Shown here piece after piece: positions 1 to 11,900 of a stretch of 64,000 nucleotides of DNA; position 1 is the first letter of the stretch; the number at the start of each line of letters is the position of its first letter. Made by a program: the position numbers and the translations under genes. The notes below the pieces were generated by a model, which had not been told where the DNA came from, did no database searches, and saw nothing but the letters and a program-made list of their open reading frames with translations. The DNA is from Cornus controversa (lineage: Eukaryota > Streptophyta > Magnoliopsida > Cornales > Cornaceae), in NCBI GenBank assembly GCA_026545225.1, contig CM048849.1, positions 14,391,541 to 14,455,540 on the forward strand, read 5' to 3'.

Positions 1-347
1 ACTACTAGACTAAAAGAATAAAATAAAAATAAAATAAAATAAAAAAATAAAAATGAAGTCCTAGTCCAAGGTACTGACAAAAATGCAAAAAGTTGCACTC
101 GAAGAGGCAATGTGAACAGGCGCAACCGAAACGAAGGTGCCACGGTTATACACCGAACACTAAGCGTTTGAAATGAAGAAAATGCCAAATCCCACTCCCG
201 CTTGAATTCCTACCCCCCCGAAACCCACAAAAACTGGATTCGGACATCGCACTCGCAACCATCCACCCCAACATGATCTAACTATGTTTATTCCGCTGTA
301 AAACTATCAAAAATGGCGAGAGAATAAACAAAAAGTAGCCATGCATC

Positions 348-545
348 ACTTACCTCGTGAGGAAGAAGATGAACGGCTCAACCGAAGAAAACTCCACGCG
401 CAGCCGCGAAGAGAAGATCGCGCAGATGCTTGCGGCGGATCGGACTGCGTCGGATGGCGGCGGATGATCGGGAATGGAAGATCGAGTGCTCGGGAGTGCT
501 TGGATAGGGCTTGGATCGCACAGAGGGAGAGAAGAAGTCGGATGG
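348..545 (-). other. ATG-free leader exon ending in a splice donor (Athila-A)
   Basis: Between the TATA motif and position 354 the minus strand is C/T-rich and contains no ATG. It ends GAG|GTAAGT with the GT at 353-352. The donor is identical in Athila-B, where a matching acceptor and an ATGGCG start follow 389 bp later. In Athila-A the acceptor and ORF would lie beyond position 1. The reverse strand here also happens to be open for about 70 codons, which I treat as a shadow. Confidence 0.5.
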
Positions 546-573
546 TCTTTTAAAATGGGAGGGAAGCCCAACG

Positions 574-599
574 GTTTAAATAGATTTTCGGCTCACGTG
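574..599 (-). promoter_or_regulatory. Candidate internal promoter of Athila-A (CACGTG + TATA)
   Basis: On the minus strand a G-box core CACGTG (599-594) is followed about 10 bp later by CTATTTAAA (583-575). Both motifs, with the same spacing, are conserved in Athila-B (47083-47088 and 47063-47072). A pyrimidine-rich, ATG-free leader follows. The motifs are seen; promoter function is inferred. Confidence 0.5.
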
Positions 600-616
600 C
601 AGGCTCCGCGTGCATT

Positions 617-992
617 TCGATTGATCGAAATGTGCATTTCGATCAATCGAAATTTCGATTGATCGAAATCTTGCTTCGATCAATCGAAACTAACTTCGAT
701 GGATTGAGATTGTCTCTTCGATCAATCGAACATTCCTTCCTTAAATCACATTTTTACTTCGATCAATCGAACATTTAATTGATGCAATCGAACTTTTAGT
801 TCGATCAATCGAAATCCAATTTCGATCAATCGAAAGTTTCGATCGATCGAAGACCTATCGAAGTGCAATCGAAGAATATCACCTCTCGGGACTTTGGACT
901 TGGCAAATCTCTGCAATTTTTCGATCAATCGAAACCAAAATTTCGATCAATCGAAATTTTCGATTGATCGAAATTTTGGTTTCGATCAATCG
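617..992. repeat. Internal palindrome array downstream of pol in Athila-A
   Basis: About a dozen intact or degenerate copies of TCGATCAATCGA lie in both orientations, spaced irregularly, with flanks forming TTTCGATCAATCGAAA. The array is directly upstream, in the element's sense, of the CACGTG and TATA motifs at 574-599. The homologous block in Athila-B is 47104-47484. Confidence 0.85.
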
Positions 993-1165
993 AAATGCTC
1001 AAAAACAGTCAGTTTAAAATATGCTTCAGAGACTTGGATATTGGGAAATTAGATACTACATTGCTTAGATACAAACCTACTTTGGATTAAAGGGATACCA
1101 TGGAAGCTTGATAGCGACCATGGCGTCGCCACCTTACACGTCTATGGCGCGACGTCCGGATCGGC

Positions 1166-4100
1166 TCACGAGTCAAAATACACGGGATCCGTCAAAGTGA
1201 CGACATCCACGTATTCGGTGGTGACTTGGTCATCCACGCACACTTTTAAGCGCTGCCCGTTTACTTTGAACATCGAGCCATCTTTCAAGTCCTTCAATTC
1301 CACCGCTCCGTGGGGGGCGACGGAATTAACCAAAAATGGTCCATCCCAACGGGAGCGAAGTTTTCCGGGAAACAAATGGAGGCGCGAGTTGTACAACCAA
1401 ACTTTTTGGCCCGGCGAAAATGTTTTGACTCGAATATTACGATCATGAAAGGCTTTAGACCTTGCCTTATAGATTTTCGCGTTCTCATACGCGTCATGTC
1501 GCAATTCTTCCAATTCATTTAATTGAAGCTTTCGATTAGAGCTGGCCTTTTTCATGTCAAAATTGAAGGTCTTGGTGGCCCACATAGCTTTATGCTCCAA
1601 TTCAACCGGAAGATGGCACGCCTTGCCATAAACTAACCGATAAGGTGACATTCCAATGGGAGTTTTGTATGCGGTTCGGTATGCCCATAATGCGTCGTTT
1701 AGTCGCAATGACCAATCCTTCCGGTCAGGCCGAACAGTTTTCTGAAGAATGTTCTTAATCTCCCTATTGGATACTTCTACTTGGCCACTAGTTTGAGGAT
1801 GGTAGGGGGTGGCTACTTTGTGTGTGACGGAGTATTTGAGAAGCAAGGTTCGAAGGAACCGGTTACAGAAATGCTTACCTCCGTCACTGATGATGGCCCG
1901 AGGCGTACCAAACCGGCTAAAAATGTTAGCTTGTATGAATTTAACCACGACTGCGTGATCGTTGGTTTTGGTAGCAACGGCCTCTATCCACTTAGATACG
2001 TAGTCCACCGCCACAAGTATGTACTCATGACCAGTAGAGGGTGGAAATGGTCCCATGAAGTCAATGCCCCACACATCAAATATTTCAATGATAAGAATAG
2101 GGTTAAGAGGCATCATGTCCTTCCGAGACATCGCGCCGAGGCGCTGACATCGCTCACACGAGCGGCAGAATGAATATGCATCCCGATGAAGTGTCGGCCA
2201 GAAAAATCCGCATTGAAGAATTTTTGCTGCGGTTTTCTTAGCACTAAAGTGTCCCCCACAAGCGAGTGTATGACAAAATTTAAGAATGCTTTGGAATTCA
2301 CTGTTGGGTACACACTTACGAATTATTTGATCGGGGCAGTATTTGAACAATTGAGGATCGTCCCAATAATATGATCGTGATTGGGAGAGAAAACGATCCT
2401 TCTCTTGTTTGGTCCAAGAAGATGGTATTTTACCGGTTGCCAAATAATTAACCACATCCGCATACCAAGGGATACTTTCTTGAGAGATGACAAAGAGTTG
2501 TTCATCCGGGAAGGATTCACAAACTGGAATGGAATTATGGAGGGATTCAACAAGAATTCTAGAAAGGTGGTCAGCTACCACATTTTCAGTTCCCTTTTTG
2601 TCTCTAATCTCAAAATCGAACTCTTGCAACAAGAGTATCCAGCGGATCAACCTAGGCTTGGTGTCCTTTTTCGTCAAAAGATGCCGGAGGGCAGCATGGT
2701 CCGAATAGACAATGATCTTTGAACCTAATAAATAAGCCCGAAATTTGTCTAATGCAAATACTACCGCAAGCAATTCCTTTTCCGTTGTGGTATAATTGAT
2801 TTGAGCTTCGGAAAGGGTTTTACTTGCGTAATAGATGACATGTGGCAGTTTGTCTACTCGTTGCCCCAAGACCGCACCCATGGCATAGTCGGATGCATCA
2901 CACATAATCTCAAATGGGAGAGTCCAGTTTGGAGGGATTAGAACTGGAGCGGTTGTAAGCATGGCGCGGAGTTTTTCAAAAGCGTCAAGGCACGCTTCAT
3001 CAAAGGTAAAGCAAGACTCTTTTTCAAGAAGGCGACACAAAGGCCGAGAAATCTTGCTAAAGTCTTTGATGAAACGGCGATAAAATCCCGCATGCCCAAG
3101 GAATGAACGAATCTCTCTCACCGTGGATGGTGGAGGAAGTTTGGAAATGAGCTCAACATTGGCTTTATCAACCTCTATTCCTCGCTTAGACACAATATGC
3201 CCTAGGACAATACCCTCTTGAACCATAAAGTGACTCTTTTCCCAACTAAGAATTAGGTTGGTTTCTTGACATCTTTTGAGAACACAAGCTAGATTTTGGA
3301 GGCATGATTCATATGAAGGTCCAAAAACGGAAAAATCATCCATGAACACTTCTAAGAATTTTTCCACCATGTCCGAGAAGATAGACATCATACACCGTTG
3401 AAAAGTTGCCGGTGCATTGCATAACCCAAAGGGCATGCGTCTATAAGCAAATGTGCCGAAGGGACATGTAAAGGTGGTTTTCTCTTGGTCCCTCGGGTCT
3501 ATAGCAACCTGATTATAGCCGGAATATCCATCCAAAAAGCAATAAAAGCTTTGCCCGGCCAATCTCTCCAATATTTGATCAATGAATGGGAGGGGGAAGT
3601 GATCTTTCCGAGTGGCTGAATTTAATTTCCTATAATCAATGCACACTCTCCATCCTGTGGTGGTGCGTTGGGGAACTAATTCACCCTTATCATTAGGTTG
3701 CACCGTAATACCAGACTTCTTTGGAACCACTTGAGTGGGACTAACCCACTTGCTATCAGAGATGGGGTATATGATCCCCGCATCTAGTAACTTCACCACC
3801 TCCTTCAGGACAACGTCCTTCATATTTGGATTTAATCGACGTTGTGCCTCCCTTGAGGTCTTTGCATCCTCTTCCAAGTGTATGCGATGCATACAAACAG
3901 AAGGGTCTATTCCCTTAAGATCTATCACACTCCATCCTATTGCTTCTTTGTGCTCTTTGAGCACCTTTATGAGTTCCAATTCTTGAGCATTTGTGAGATT
4001 GGAAGCAATAATGACTGGAAGGGTCTCATTTGCGCCCAAGAAAACATACTTGAGTGTAGCTGGAAGAGGCTTGAGCTCAAGTTGTGGTGGGGAAATTAAA

Positions 4101-6799
4101 GAAGGAGTTTGGGGAGTTTCGGACAAAGGGGGCAAGGGTTCTCTCGGAACTCTCCACTTAGGCAAATCCATGACAGTATTAACATCGAGCATGGAATTGA
4201 CTTCACATATGGATTGCTCAATGTCAAAATCGTCATGGTTAAAATGATTTAGGCATGCCTCTAAGGGGTCCGTGGAAAGAATAGAAGGAAGTGCTTCTTG
4301 AACAAGGTCGTCCACTACATCGACACAAAAGCACTCACTTTCATCGTCGGGTGTATGGTGGGAAGCATTGAAGATGTTCAAGCGGACTTTCATATTCCCA
4401 AAAGAGATGTCCATCACTCCAGTACGGCAATTAACGCAAGCGTTTGCCGTGGCCAAGAATGGACGACCTAGAATGATAGGAATATGATGATTCGGATTTT
4501 GAACCGGTTCCGTGTCAAGGACTATGAAGTCCACCGGAAAATAGAATTTGTCCACTTGAATGATGACATCCTCAATGATGCCACGTGGTTGCTTCACCGA
4601 ACGGTCGGCAAGTTGCAACACAACCGTGGTATGCTTGAGTTCCCCCAAACCTAGTTGTTGGTAAACTGAGAATGGAAGCAAATTGACACTAGCCCCTAGG
4701 TCAAGAAGTGCTTTTTCAAAAGATTGATTTCCGATAGTGCACGAAATGGTCGGAGCACCCGGATCTTTGAATTTAGGAGGGGCTTGATGTTGGAAAATGG
4801 AGCTTATGTGCTCAGTTAAGAGGACTTTCTTAGGAACATTATTCCTAGATTTGCGCTTTTGAGTGCATAAGTCCTTCAAGAATTTCGCATAAGAGGGAAT
4901 TTGTCGAATAGCATCAAGGAGAGGGAGATTGATCTTTACTTGTTTGAAGATCTCCATCATGTCTTGGATTTTCTCTCCTTGCTTCCCGAAATGAGAAGGT
5001 TCCTTCAATCGTTGAGGAAAAGGAACCGGAGGTTCATAAGAGGTGTCAAGATTTGGAATCGATGGTGACATAACTTCACTTGCCTTTCCTTTTGGATTTG
5101 AAGGGGTATTTTGCAAATTTGGATTTAACGGCAACAATTTTGGATTTAATTGGGATTCTTTTGGATTTTTAGGTTGCTCTTGAAATTCTTTTCTCTCTTC
5201 CTCCCCTACCTTGGAGTTAATGATTTTTCCACTCCTCAAGGTTGTGATTGATTGAACTTGCTCTGGAGGAGCATTACAAGTTGAAGATGATGGATCTTCA
5301 ATCATATGCACACCCTTGGGATTCGCCACCGGTTGACTTGGCAACTTACCTTCCTCCCTTCTATTTAAGGCATTAGCTAGTTGCCCGATTTGAGCTTCTA
5401 ACCTAGCCATAGATTGAGCATTGGCTTCTAGCTTAGAGATTGATTGAGAATGAGTTTGCAATAAGCGGGTGTTGGCCTCAAGATTGCTTATCACTCGATC
5501 TTCAAAGCTTTGGCTTCTCGGAGGAGGTGGTGGTTGTTGGTAATTAGATCTTTGATTGTAAGGTTGAGGGTTTGGCCTATAATGCGGCTGTTGAGATTGG
5601 GGATTAAAAGAATTTTGCCCTTGGAAAGGGGGACTTGATTCTTGATTCTTCCATGAAAAAGCCGGATGATTCTTGTAACCAGGATTGTACGTGTTCGAAT
5701 ATGGATCATTCATTTGTTTAGCGTACAAGGCATTCGCTTGCTCTTGAGCATAATCGGGAGATTGCCCGGCAATAGGGCAATCTCGCACAAAATGCGAAGT
5801 GCTATAGCAAAACGAACATCCCTCCTGATTTTGGACAGATTGGTTAGGAGTAGGCAGCCCATTTTTCATGATTAAATCCATTTTTCGGGACAAGGCTTCT
5901 ACTTGCATGGCTACCTCATCTACCCGTGAAATCTCATGCACTCCTCTACAAGGTTGGGTGGCCTTCCCTTTCCTAGTGGAGGAGCGTTGAGCTGAATTGT
6001 TGCTTAGGGTTTGAAAAAGTTTCCATGCCTCATCGGGGCTTTTCAAAAGGTACCCACCCCCACACGCGGAGTCTATCATTTGTCTATGTTGCTCACTCAC
6101 CCCATCATAAAAACTTTGCACTAGCTGCCATTGTGGGACAGCATGATGCGGACAAGATTTTAAGAGATCTTTTAACCTCTCCCACGTCTCATGGAATTGT
6201 TCTTGGTCAATTTGGGTGAATCCGGTGATTGCTCGCCGAATATCACTTGTCTTACCCATTGGGAAGTATTTTTTTAAGAACTCTATTTGCATTTCCGCCC
6301 AAGAATGGATTGAGTTGGGTTCTAGGGAATTGAACCAACTTCTAGCCTTATCTTTTAGGGAAAATGGAAACATACGTAGCTTTAGATCATCCTCCGTAAA
6401 GTGTGGTACACGAATGGTGGAACACACGGAAAAGAAGTAATCTAAGTGCCGGTATGGATCCTCATTAGGAAGACCGTGAAAGCTGTTAAGAAGGTTGAGG
6501 GTGGAGGACTTTATTTCAAATTGATTTGCCGCTACATCCGGAAATTGAATACACGAAGGTACTTCAAATGTAGTCGGAAGGTAAAAGTCCATAAGCAACT
6601 CTCCTTGAGGAGGTGGTGGTGGAGGCGGTTGTTCATGATTAAAAGGAGGTAGACCGGGAGGTTGTCTCTCATTTGGATCCATGTTTTCAGTCCTAGGCAA
6701 AATAGGGTCCCTAGAGGTTCCTCTACGTCGTCTAAGTGTTCGTTCAAGTTCACTATTACAAGGAAGCAAAGGAAGTGACAATGACCGTCTACCTAGCAT
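1166..6799 (-). CDS. Athila-type gag-pol polyprotein, uninterrupted frame (1877 codons)
   Basis: Encodes particle and replication proteins of the element. Domains by residue: retrotransposon gag about 75-270; CCHC knuckle C328-x2-C-x4-H-x4-C341; Pro/Gln-rich linker with a short Gln/Leu coiled-coil-like stretch about 435-480; aspartic protease with DLGAS at 700-704 (Athila proteases carry D-L-G rather than D-S/T-G); reverse transcriptase about 1000-1175 with catalytic D1090 and FMDD 1152-1155; RNase H about 1290-1415 with D1301 and D1367; integrase HHCC finger about 1510-1552 and D1580, D1639, E1675 with exact D-35-E spacing. No frameshift or internal stop is present, so all catalytic motifs are in one reading frame. 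The start is ATG at 6799; a second Met at residue 40 is also possible. The related copy at 50494-47654 shares the same N-terminus. The leader from PBS to ATG is 266 nt. Proteolytic processing of one precursor is the family norm. Confidence 0.95.
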   Translation of the reverse strand: MLGRRSLSLPLLPCNSELERTLRRRRGTSRDPILPRTENMDPNERQPPGLPPFNHEQPPPPPPPQGELLMDFYLPTTFEVPSCIQFPDVAANQFEIKSSTLNLLNSFHGLPNEDPYRHLDYFFSVCSTIRVPHFTEDDLKLRMFPFSLKDKARSWFNSLEPNSIHSWAEMQIEFLKKYFPMGKTSDIRRAITGFTQIDQEQFHETWERLKDLLKSCPHHAVPQWQLVQSFYDGVSEQHRQMIDSACGGGYLLKSPDEAWKLFQTLSNNSAQRSSTRKGKATQPCRGVHEISRVDEVAMQVEALSRKMDLIMKNGLPTPNQSVQNQEGCSFCYSTSHFVRDCPIAGQSPDYAQEQANALYAKQMNDPYSNTYNPGYKNHPAFSWKNQESSPPFQGQNSFNPQSQQPHYRPNPQPYNQRSNYQQPPPPPRSQSFEDRVISNLEANTRLLQTHSQSISKLEANAQSMARLEAQIGQLANALNRREEGKLPSQPVANPKGVHMIEDPSSSTCNAPPEQVQSITTLRSGKIINSKVGEEERKEFQEQPKNPKESQLNPKLLPLNPNLQNTPSNPKGKASEVMSPSIPNLDTSYEPPVPFPQRLKEPSHFGKQGEKIQDMMEIFKQVKINLPLLDAIRQIPSYAKFLKDLCTQKRKSRNNVPKKVLLTEHISSIFQHQAPPKFKDPGAPTISCTIGNQSFEKALLDLGASVNLLPFSVYQQLGLGELKHTTVVLQLADRSVKQPRGIIEDVIIQVDKFYFPVDFIVLDTEPVQNPNHHIPIILGRPFLATANACVNCRTGVMDISFGNMKVRLNIFNASHHTPDDESECFCVDVVDDLVQEALPSILSTDPLEACLNHFNHDDFDIEQSICEVNSMLDVNTVMDLPKWRVPREPLPPLSETPQTPSLISPPQLELKPLPATLKYVFLGANETLPVIIASNLTNAQELELIKVLKEHKEAIGWSVIDLKGIDPSVCMHRIHLEEDAKTSREAQRRLNPNMKDVVLKEVVKLLDAGIIYPISDSKWVSPTQVVPKKSGITVQPNDKGELVPQRTTTGWRVCIDYRKLNSATRKDHFPLPFIDQILERLAGQSFYCFLDGYSGYNQVAIDPRDQEKTTFTCPFGTFAYRRMPFGLCNAPATFQRCMMSIFSDMVEKFLEVFMDDFSVFGPSYESCLQNLACVLKRCQETNLILSWEKSHFMVQEGIVLGHIVSKRGIEVDKANVELISKLPPPSTVREIRSFLGHAGFYRRFIKDFSKISRPLCRLLEKESCFTFDEACLDAFEKLRAMLTTAPVLIPPNWTLPFEIMCDASDYAMGAVLGQRVDKLPHVIYYASKTLSEAQINYTTTEKELLAVVFALDKFRAYLLGSKIIVYSDHAALRHLLTKKDTKPRLIRWILLLQEFDFEIRDKKGTENVVADHLSRILVESLHNSIPVCESFPDEQLFVISQESIPWYADVVNYLATGKIPSSWTKQEKDRFLSQSRSYYWDDPQLFKYCPDQIIRKCVPNSEFQSILKFCHTLACGGHFSAKKTAAKILQCGFFWPTLHRDAYSFCRSCERCQRLGAMSRKDMMPLNPILIIEIFDVWGIDFMGPFPPSTGHEYILVAVDYVSKWIEAVATKTNDHAVVVKFIQANIFSRFGTPRAIISDGGKHFCNRFLRTLLLKYSVTHKVATPYHPQTSGQVEVSNREIKNILQKTVRPDRKDWSLRLNDALWAYRTAYKTPIGMSPYRLVYGKACHLPVELEHKAMWATKTFNFDMKKASSNRKLQLNELEELRHDAYENAKIYKARSKAFHDRNIRVKTFSPGQKVWLYNSRLHLFPGKLRSRWDGPFLVNSVAPHGAVELKDLKDGSMFKVNGQRLKVCVDDQVTTEYVDVVTLTDPVYFDS

Positions 6800-7065
6800 G
6801 CATTATCAATTGAACAACACCGCTATACACAAAAGTAACAAAAATATATACAAAAGAATGTGAATGAACTCAAACCACCAGTTTTTGAAGTTATACTCAC
6901 AAAGGGTTCCAATTTGAATTCTTTTAGATGCCCGCAATGTGGTATACCTAAAATCAAGAAGTTTAAGATATAAGAACAAGAAATATATACAAAAAGAATG
7001 AAAGAATTTCTAGCCTAAGAATTAAACCAGATTTAATCTTCCAATGGCGACAATTAAACCGTAGA

Positions 7066-7084
7066 GTCCCCGGCAACGGCGCCA
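7066..7084 (-). other. Primer binding site, tRNA-Asp type
   Basis: The minus strand reads TGGCGCCGTTGCCGGGGAC, 6 nt downstream of the 5' LTR. This 19-mer is the usual Athila primer site, complementary to the 3' end of tRNA-Asp. The same 19 bases occur at 50755-50773. Confidence 0.9.
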
Positions 7085-8054
7085 AAATTTTGATGTGGTC
7101 GGAACTAAATTATATTGCAAGCTTAATTTTGCCCTTTTTATCAAAATATAATTTAACCACTCGCAAGAGCACGAATCTTTGCAGATAAGGTTCTATATAG
7201 AGGGTATCGATCCCACGAGGACTAGTCGTTAATTGTCATAGAGAAAGATTAATTCTACTTTAATTCAAACAAAACAGATTTTTGGTTTTGTGTTTAGAAA
7301 CTATTGCATAAAGGAAATGACAATAAAATTAAAAAGTAAAGTTGGGAGAGAGAACTAGGGTTGGTTTCCACCCCTAGCCATTCACATGTTCATAAGTGTA
7401 GCAAGCAAGGGATTCATTAATTAAATGCCTAACAATGACATTAGGCTTGTGACCTCAATGACATATCAAAAGATCAATGTGTGTGCTAACCTATCATAAT
7501 CCATCTTCAACAAGCATAGCTCTTCAACCTAACTAACTACCTACTTACTCTACTCTCTAAGTGAACACTACATGCATCCAAACTACCTTGTCTTGGCATG
7601 GTCTATACAAACTAGCATCACACATTCATTTAAACACCATTATCTAGCCATCATTTGCACTTCTTGTGGAATATGCAAATGTTGTGCATTCAAGTGACAA
7701 AACCTACTCTAAGACAAGAATAAATTCCAAATCAAATGAATATATAAAAGAAATGTATTTGTGTACATAATCACTAGGCTAAATAATCAACATTTAATTA
7801 CAAGTCCCAAGAGCTACAAAGATGAACAAGTTTACATGGCTAGGGGTTGAAACCAACACCCTAGTAGAAGAGTTAGTTGCTCATGGTTGCCTTGCACCCT
7901 TCCATTGATGAAGAGAATGAAGCTTCTTGGTCTGGTTCAGCCCTTCCTCTTCCTCTCCCGAAGGTCTCTCTCTTCTTCTTCTGATTTGTATATGTTGAGA
8001 GATATGAGATATGTGGCTTTTGGTGCTTTTTGTATGCTTTTTGGCTCCTTTGGG

Positions 8055-8092
8055 CCCACCATATATATATATATATCATTATATATATCTCT
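8055..8092 (-). promoter_or_regulatory. LTR TATA region of Athila-A
   Basis: The minus strand has TATATATAAT followed by an uninterrupted (TA)n run and then GGTGGGCCC, a TGGGCC-type element, just downstream. It lies about 420-460 bp into the LTR, where a U3/R boundary is expected. The same layout occurs in the 5' LTR of Athila-B (51745-51780) and the solo LTR (22528-22562). Confidence 0.6.
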
Positions 8093-8213
8093 TGCATCAA
8101 GAAGGCCCCCAAAAGTCTTGTTCAAGTCAGACAATCCCCTTAAGTCGTGCAAAAAGGGGGATTTTGTTGCAAGTGGGAGAGCAGGTGAGCAAGTGGCCAA
8201 GTGGGCTCTGCAG

Positions 8214-8332
8214 CATTTCGATTGATCGAAATTGCATTTCGATTGATCGAGATTTCGATCAATCGAAATGAGATTTCGATCAATCGAAATTTCGATTGAT
8301 CGAAATCCACATCTCGATTGATCGAAATGCCT
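8214..8332. repeat. U3 palindrome array (6 units) in the Athila-A LTR
   Basis: Six copies of the near-perfect palindrome TCGATCAATCGA or its complement are packed in about 115 bp, mostly extended to TTTCGATCAATCGAAA. The array ends about 120 bp upstream of the LTR TATA region. Equivalent arrays are in the other LTR copies (22686-22800, 43258-43374, 51900-52015). Confidence 0.88.
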
Positions 8333-8513
8333 TGGCAACAGTTTCTGATTTCATCTCTTGACTGCAGAAAACTTCCAACTTTGCTCCATTTACTCCAATA
8401 CCTGCAATACATCAAAAACACAAAAATACCGTAAACATATCTCGGTAAACGCAAAAATGGAACTAACATATGCAATAAAGAGGGTTCAAATGCATAGAAT
8501 TGAACACTTATCA

Positions 8514-8900
8514 GTAACCATAACTTTGGCTCATCAACTTAAGCATACCTTAGCCCAACCATTCCAGCCCAGATTCCTCCCTAGCCTAATCCAAAGCATT
8601 TAAAAATTTAAATCAGACAATACATGATCAATAAACAATTCACATAAAATGATAAAAAAATAAAAGTAGAGAATTTCCCATGAAATAATTGGAATCTATA
8701 AAGACAAAAACAATTCACATAAAATGATAAACAAAATCAAACTTATCAATTCACATGAAATGATAAAACGCCTATAAAGGAAAAACAACTCACATAAAAT
8801 GATAAAAGTAGAGGCAAGGAATTTCACATGAATCAATAAAATAATATAAATCAATTCAAAATTTTAAAATAATTGCCGTCCAAATTTTTGGGGTATTACA
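8514..8900 (-). repeat. 3' LTR fragment of a chromovirus-type (Tekay/Del-like) element
   Basis: The minus strand begins TGTAATACCCC at 8900, immediately after a purine-rich tract. It is AT-rich, with several copies of an approx. 19-bp motif around CACATAAAATGATA. The first 390 bp match the first part of the LTR ending at 39807. Athila-A inserted at 8513/8514, so the rest of this LTR should lie past the left edge. Confidence 0.8.
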
Positions 8901-11900
8901 TTCTTCCCCCCTAAAAAGAGGAATTCCGTCCTTGGAATTCAGCTCATACTTGAAAGAAAAAGCTCTGGATACTTTGCTTTTATTTCATCCTCCCTTTCCT
9001 AGGTGGACTTCGCCTCGTTATGGTGGCTCCACTGAACTCGAAGCAACGAAATGGTCTTAGAAAGAAAGACCTAATCCCTATGGTCAAGAATACAGTAAGG
9101 CTGCTCCACATATGTTACATCTGGCTGCAACTCAATCTCTCCTACCTCAATGTGCTAGTAAGTATCCTCATCTCTACGGAACTTCCGCAGCATAGAAACA
9201 TGAAAAATATTGTGCACCCTGTGCATCATGTCTGGTAATGCCAGTCTATACGCTACCACTCCTACTCTATTGGTAATTATAAAGGGACCTACAAAATGAG
9301 GTGCCAACTTCCCTTTCCTTCAAAACCATATAACTCCCTTCATAGGGGAATCCTTGAGTAGAACCTGATCCCCCACCTTGAACTCTAGTGCACGAGTTCT
9401 TCGGTCAACATAACTCTTTTGCCTGCTCTACACAATCCGCATATGGTCTCTAATAAGCACAACTTTTTTTGACGTGTCCTTAATGAACTCAGGACCCAAA
9501 AACATATTCTCTTCAACTTTCAACCAGCAAACTAGTGATCTACATGGTCATCCATACAAAGCCTCAAATGGTGTCATACCAATAGCTTTTTGATAACTAT
9601 TATTATAGATAAACTTAACCAGTGGCAAGTAACTCTCCCAATTGCCCTTGAAGTCGAGTACACATGCTCGTAACATGTCCTCCAGAATCTGATTAACCCT
9701 CTCAGTCTGACCATCGGTCTGAGGGTGATAAGCTGTACTGAGGTGCAGAGCTATACCCATTGCCTGCTAAAAGCTCTCCCAAAACCCTAGAACAAAACTC
9801 GGATCTCTATCCGATATAATGGACAAAGGCACACCGTGAAGCTTCACTATCTCTGCAATGTAAAGCATCGCGTATTGCTCTGAGGTGTAACTCAAGCAAA
9901 CTGACAAGAAATGTCCTGATTTCATCAACCTATCCACTATCACCCAAATAACATCATGATTTCGCTGTGAGGTGGGAAGTCCTATAATGAAATCCATAGA
10001 GATGCTCTCCCACTTCCACTCTGGTATAGGCAGTGGTTGTAAAGATCTCGATGATCTCTGGTGATCAATCTTGATCATCTGATAAGTGTTACACTTAGAG
10101 ACAAATATAGCGATGTCCCTCTTCATGCTTGCCCACTAAAATTACCACTTCATGTCTTTGTACATTTTATCCCCTCCTAGGTGTACTGAAAACTGAGAAC
10201 TGTGGGCCTCACCCATCACTGCCCTCCTTAAGTCATCATTGTGAGGAACCACCATTCGCCCCTTGTACCTCAATCCTCCATCTCTACCTATTGTATAGAA
10301 TGGTACCTCCTCAGATTTCAACTCGGTCACCTTCTCTATACATTGCGGGTTAATAAGTTATTCTGTAACTACTCTTCGTATAATCGCAGGTGTAACCACT
10401 ACGCATGCCATAAAGCCATCAACTAAGGCATCAACACTGCTCAAGTCATTCCACTCTACTTCAAATAGGGCATATAAACTAGCATAGGGTTGGAGACTAC
10501 GCACATCAGCTACTACATTCGCTTTCCCTGGGTGGTACTGGATGAAAAATGATAGTCTTTCACAAATTCCAACCACCTGCGCTATCTCATATTCAGCTCC
10601 TTTTGTGAAAATAGATACTGTAGACTCTTATGGTCACTGAAAAATCTGAAGGTCTCAGACCCAAAAGGTAATGTCTCCAAATCCTCAAAGCAAAAACCAC
10701 AGCTGCTAATTCTAGATTATGCGTCGGGTAATTAAGCTCATAAGGCTTAAGCTTATGTGATGCATATGATATCAACCTCTCCTCCTGCATCAATACACAT
10801 CCCAAACCCTGTAATGACGTATCAGTATACACCAAGTACTCAATGCCGCTCTGAGGAGTAGCTAAAATTGGTGTAGTAGTCAATCTGGTATTCAACTTAT
10901 CAAACACCGCCTGACACGAGTCATCCCAAATGAAAGGCACACCCTTCTTAGTGAGATGGGTAAGCAGGCCAACAATCTTAGAAAAGCCCTGAATAAATCG
11001 ACGATAATAACCAGCCAACCCAAAAAAATTGCGAATCTCTGATGGTGAGGTAAGCTATCCCCACTCCAAAACCACTGACACTTTACTTGGATCGACCGCT
11101 ATCCCTTCCCAGATACTATATAACCCAAGAACTACACCTCCCTCTGCCAGGAATCACAATTCTCAAACTTTGCATACAACTAACTATCTCTCAGTGTCTA
11201 CAAAATGATACAAAGATGTCTAGCATGATCCTCCTCTAACCTATAAGTAGGCCTGGTGCCTGAAGCTATGTAAATTACAAAGTCTATCTCACGATTCGGT
11301 GGTAGTCCTGGAATATCCCAAAACACATCCTGAAAGTCTCGTACCATTGGAATGGTATCCGTAGAAACTATATTTCCCTCCGGAGACTCTTCACTAATAA
11401 AGAATAGGCGAGTTCTAGACCCTTCATTTGATTGCGGTATAATAACCCAATACACCTCCTGACCCAGTATAACAAAAAGAATTGTCTGATCATAACAATT
11501 GACATGGGTATGATAATGCGATAACCAATCCATCCCGAATATGACATCATATGAATTCATGTCTAGGACCAATAGGTCCGCCAAGAACCTAAGATTGCCA
11601 ATGCCTATGGTGACTTGACTACAACGTTCCCGTAATACTGTACTAACTCCCAATGGTGTAGTTATAGTAAGTGAATAACTACACGACTGAGTAAGTATAC
11701 CTGATATCCTAACAAATGACTGAGACACAAAAGAGTGAGATGCCCCAGTATCAAATAAGAACACGATCAAAGTTACCCTTTATCGGAACCCTACCCGTGA
11801 TCGCCTGAGGAATCTGCTCATCATATGGCATGACATTGTAGACCCTTCCATAGTTCATCTATTGAACCGATTGCCCTGCTATTTCCATTTTTATTTTCTA

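Larger units (their letters stand above)
1..8513 (-). mobile_element. Athila-type Ty3/gypsy retrotransposon (Athila-A), truncated by the window edge
   Basis: Read on the minus strand the order is 5' LTR (8513 to 7091), PBS (7084-7066), leader, one gag-pol frame (6799-1166), then a non-coding region with palindromes, TATA box and splice donor that runs off the left edge. The third ORF, polypurine tract and 3' LTR expected from the second copy (Athila-B, 43141-52200) lie outside the window. The PBS complementary to tRNA-Asp, the D-L-G-A protease motif, LTRs of about 1.4 kb and extra space downstream of pol are known traits of the Athila lineage. The element is inserted in a chromovirus LTR; the 5 bp following its 5' LTR are gtaac (8514-8518), but the partner target repeat is outside the window. 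Confidence 0.93.
7091..8513 (-). repeat. 5' LTR of Athila-A (1423 bp)
   Basis: The LTR begins TGATAAGTG and ends CACATCA on the minus strand, giving TGAT...ATCA terminal inverted repeats. Related copies are at 50780-52200 (full), 21555-22987 (solo) and 43141-43558 (U3 half only). Sense order is: about 180 bp, then six palindromes (8332-8214), a TA-rich TATA region (about 8090-8055), then about 960 bp of R-U5 ending six bases before the PBS. Confidence 0.92.

Noticed and set aside
341-553. Open frame of 70 codons on the plus strand, similar to 46809-47042 in the second Athila
   Set aside because: It is antisense to the conserved leader/promoter region and is explained by nucleotide conservation there; the N-termini differ and no family is recognised.
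617-992. Regular palindromes resembling a CRISPR array
   Set aside because: Units are short, irregularly spaced, in both orientations and inside a plant retrotransposon; no spacers of uniform size and no cas genes.
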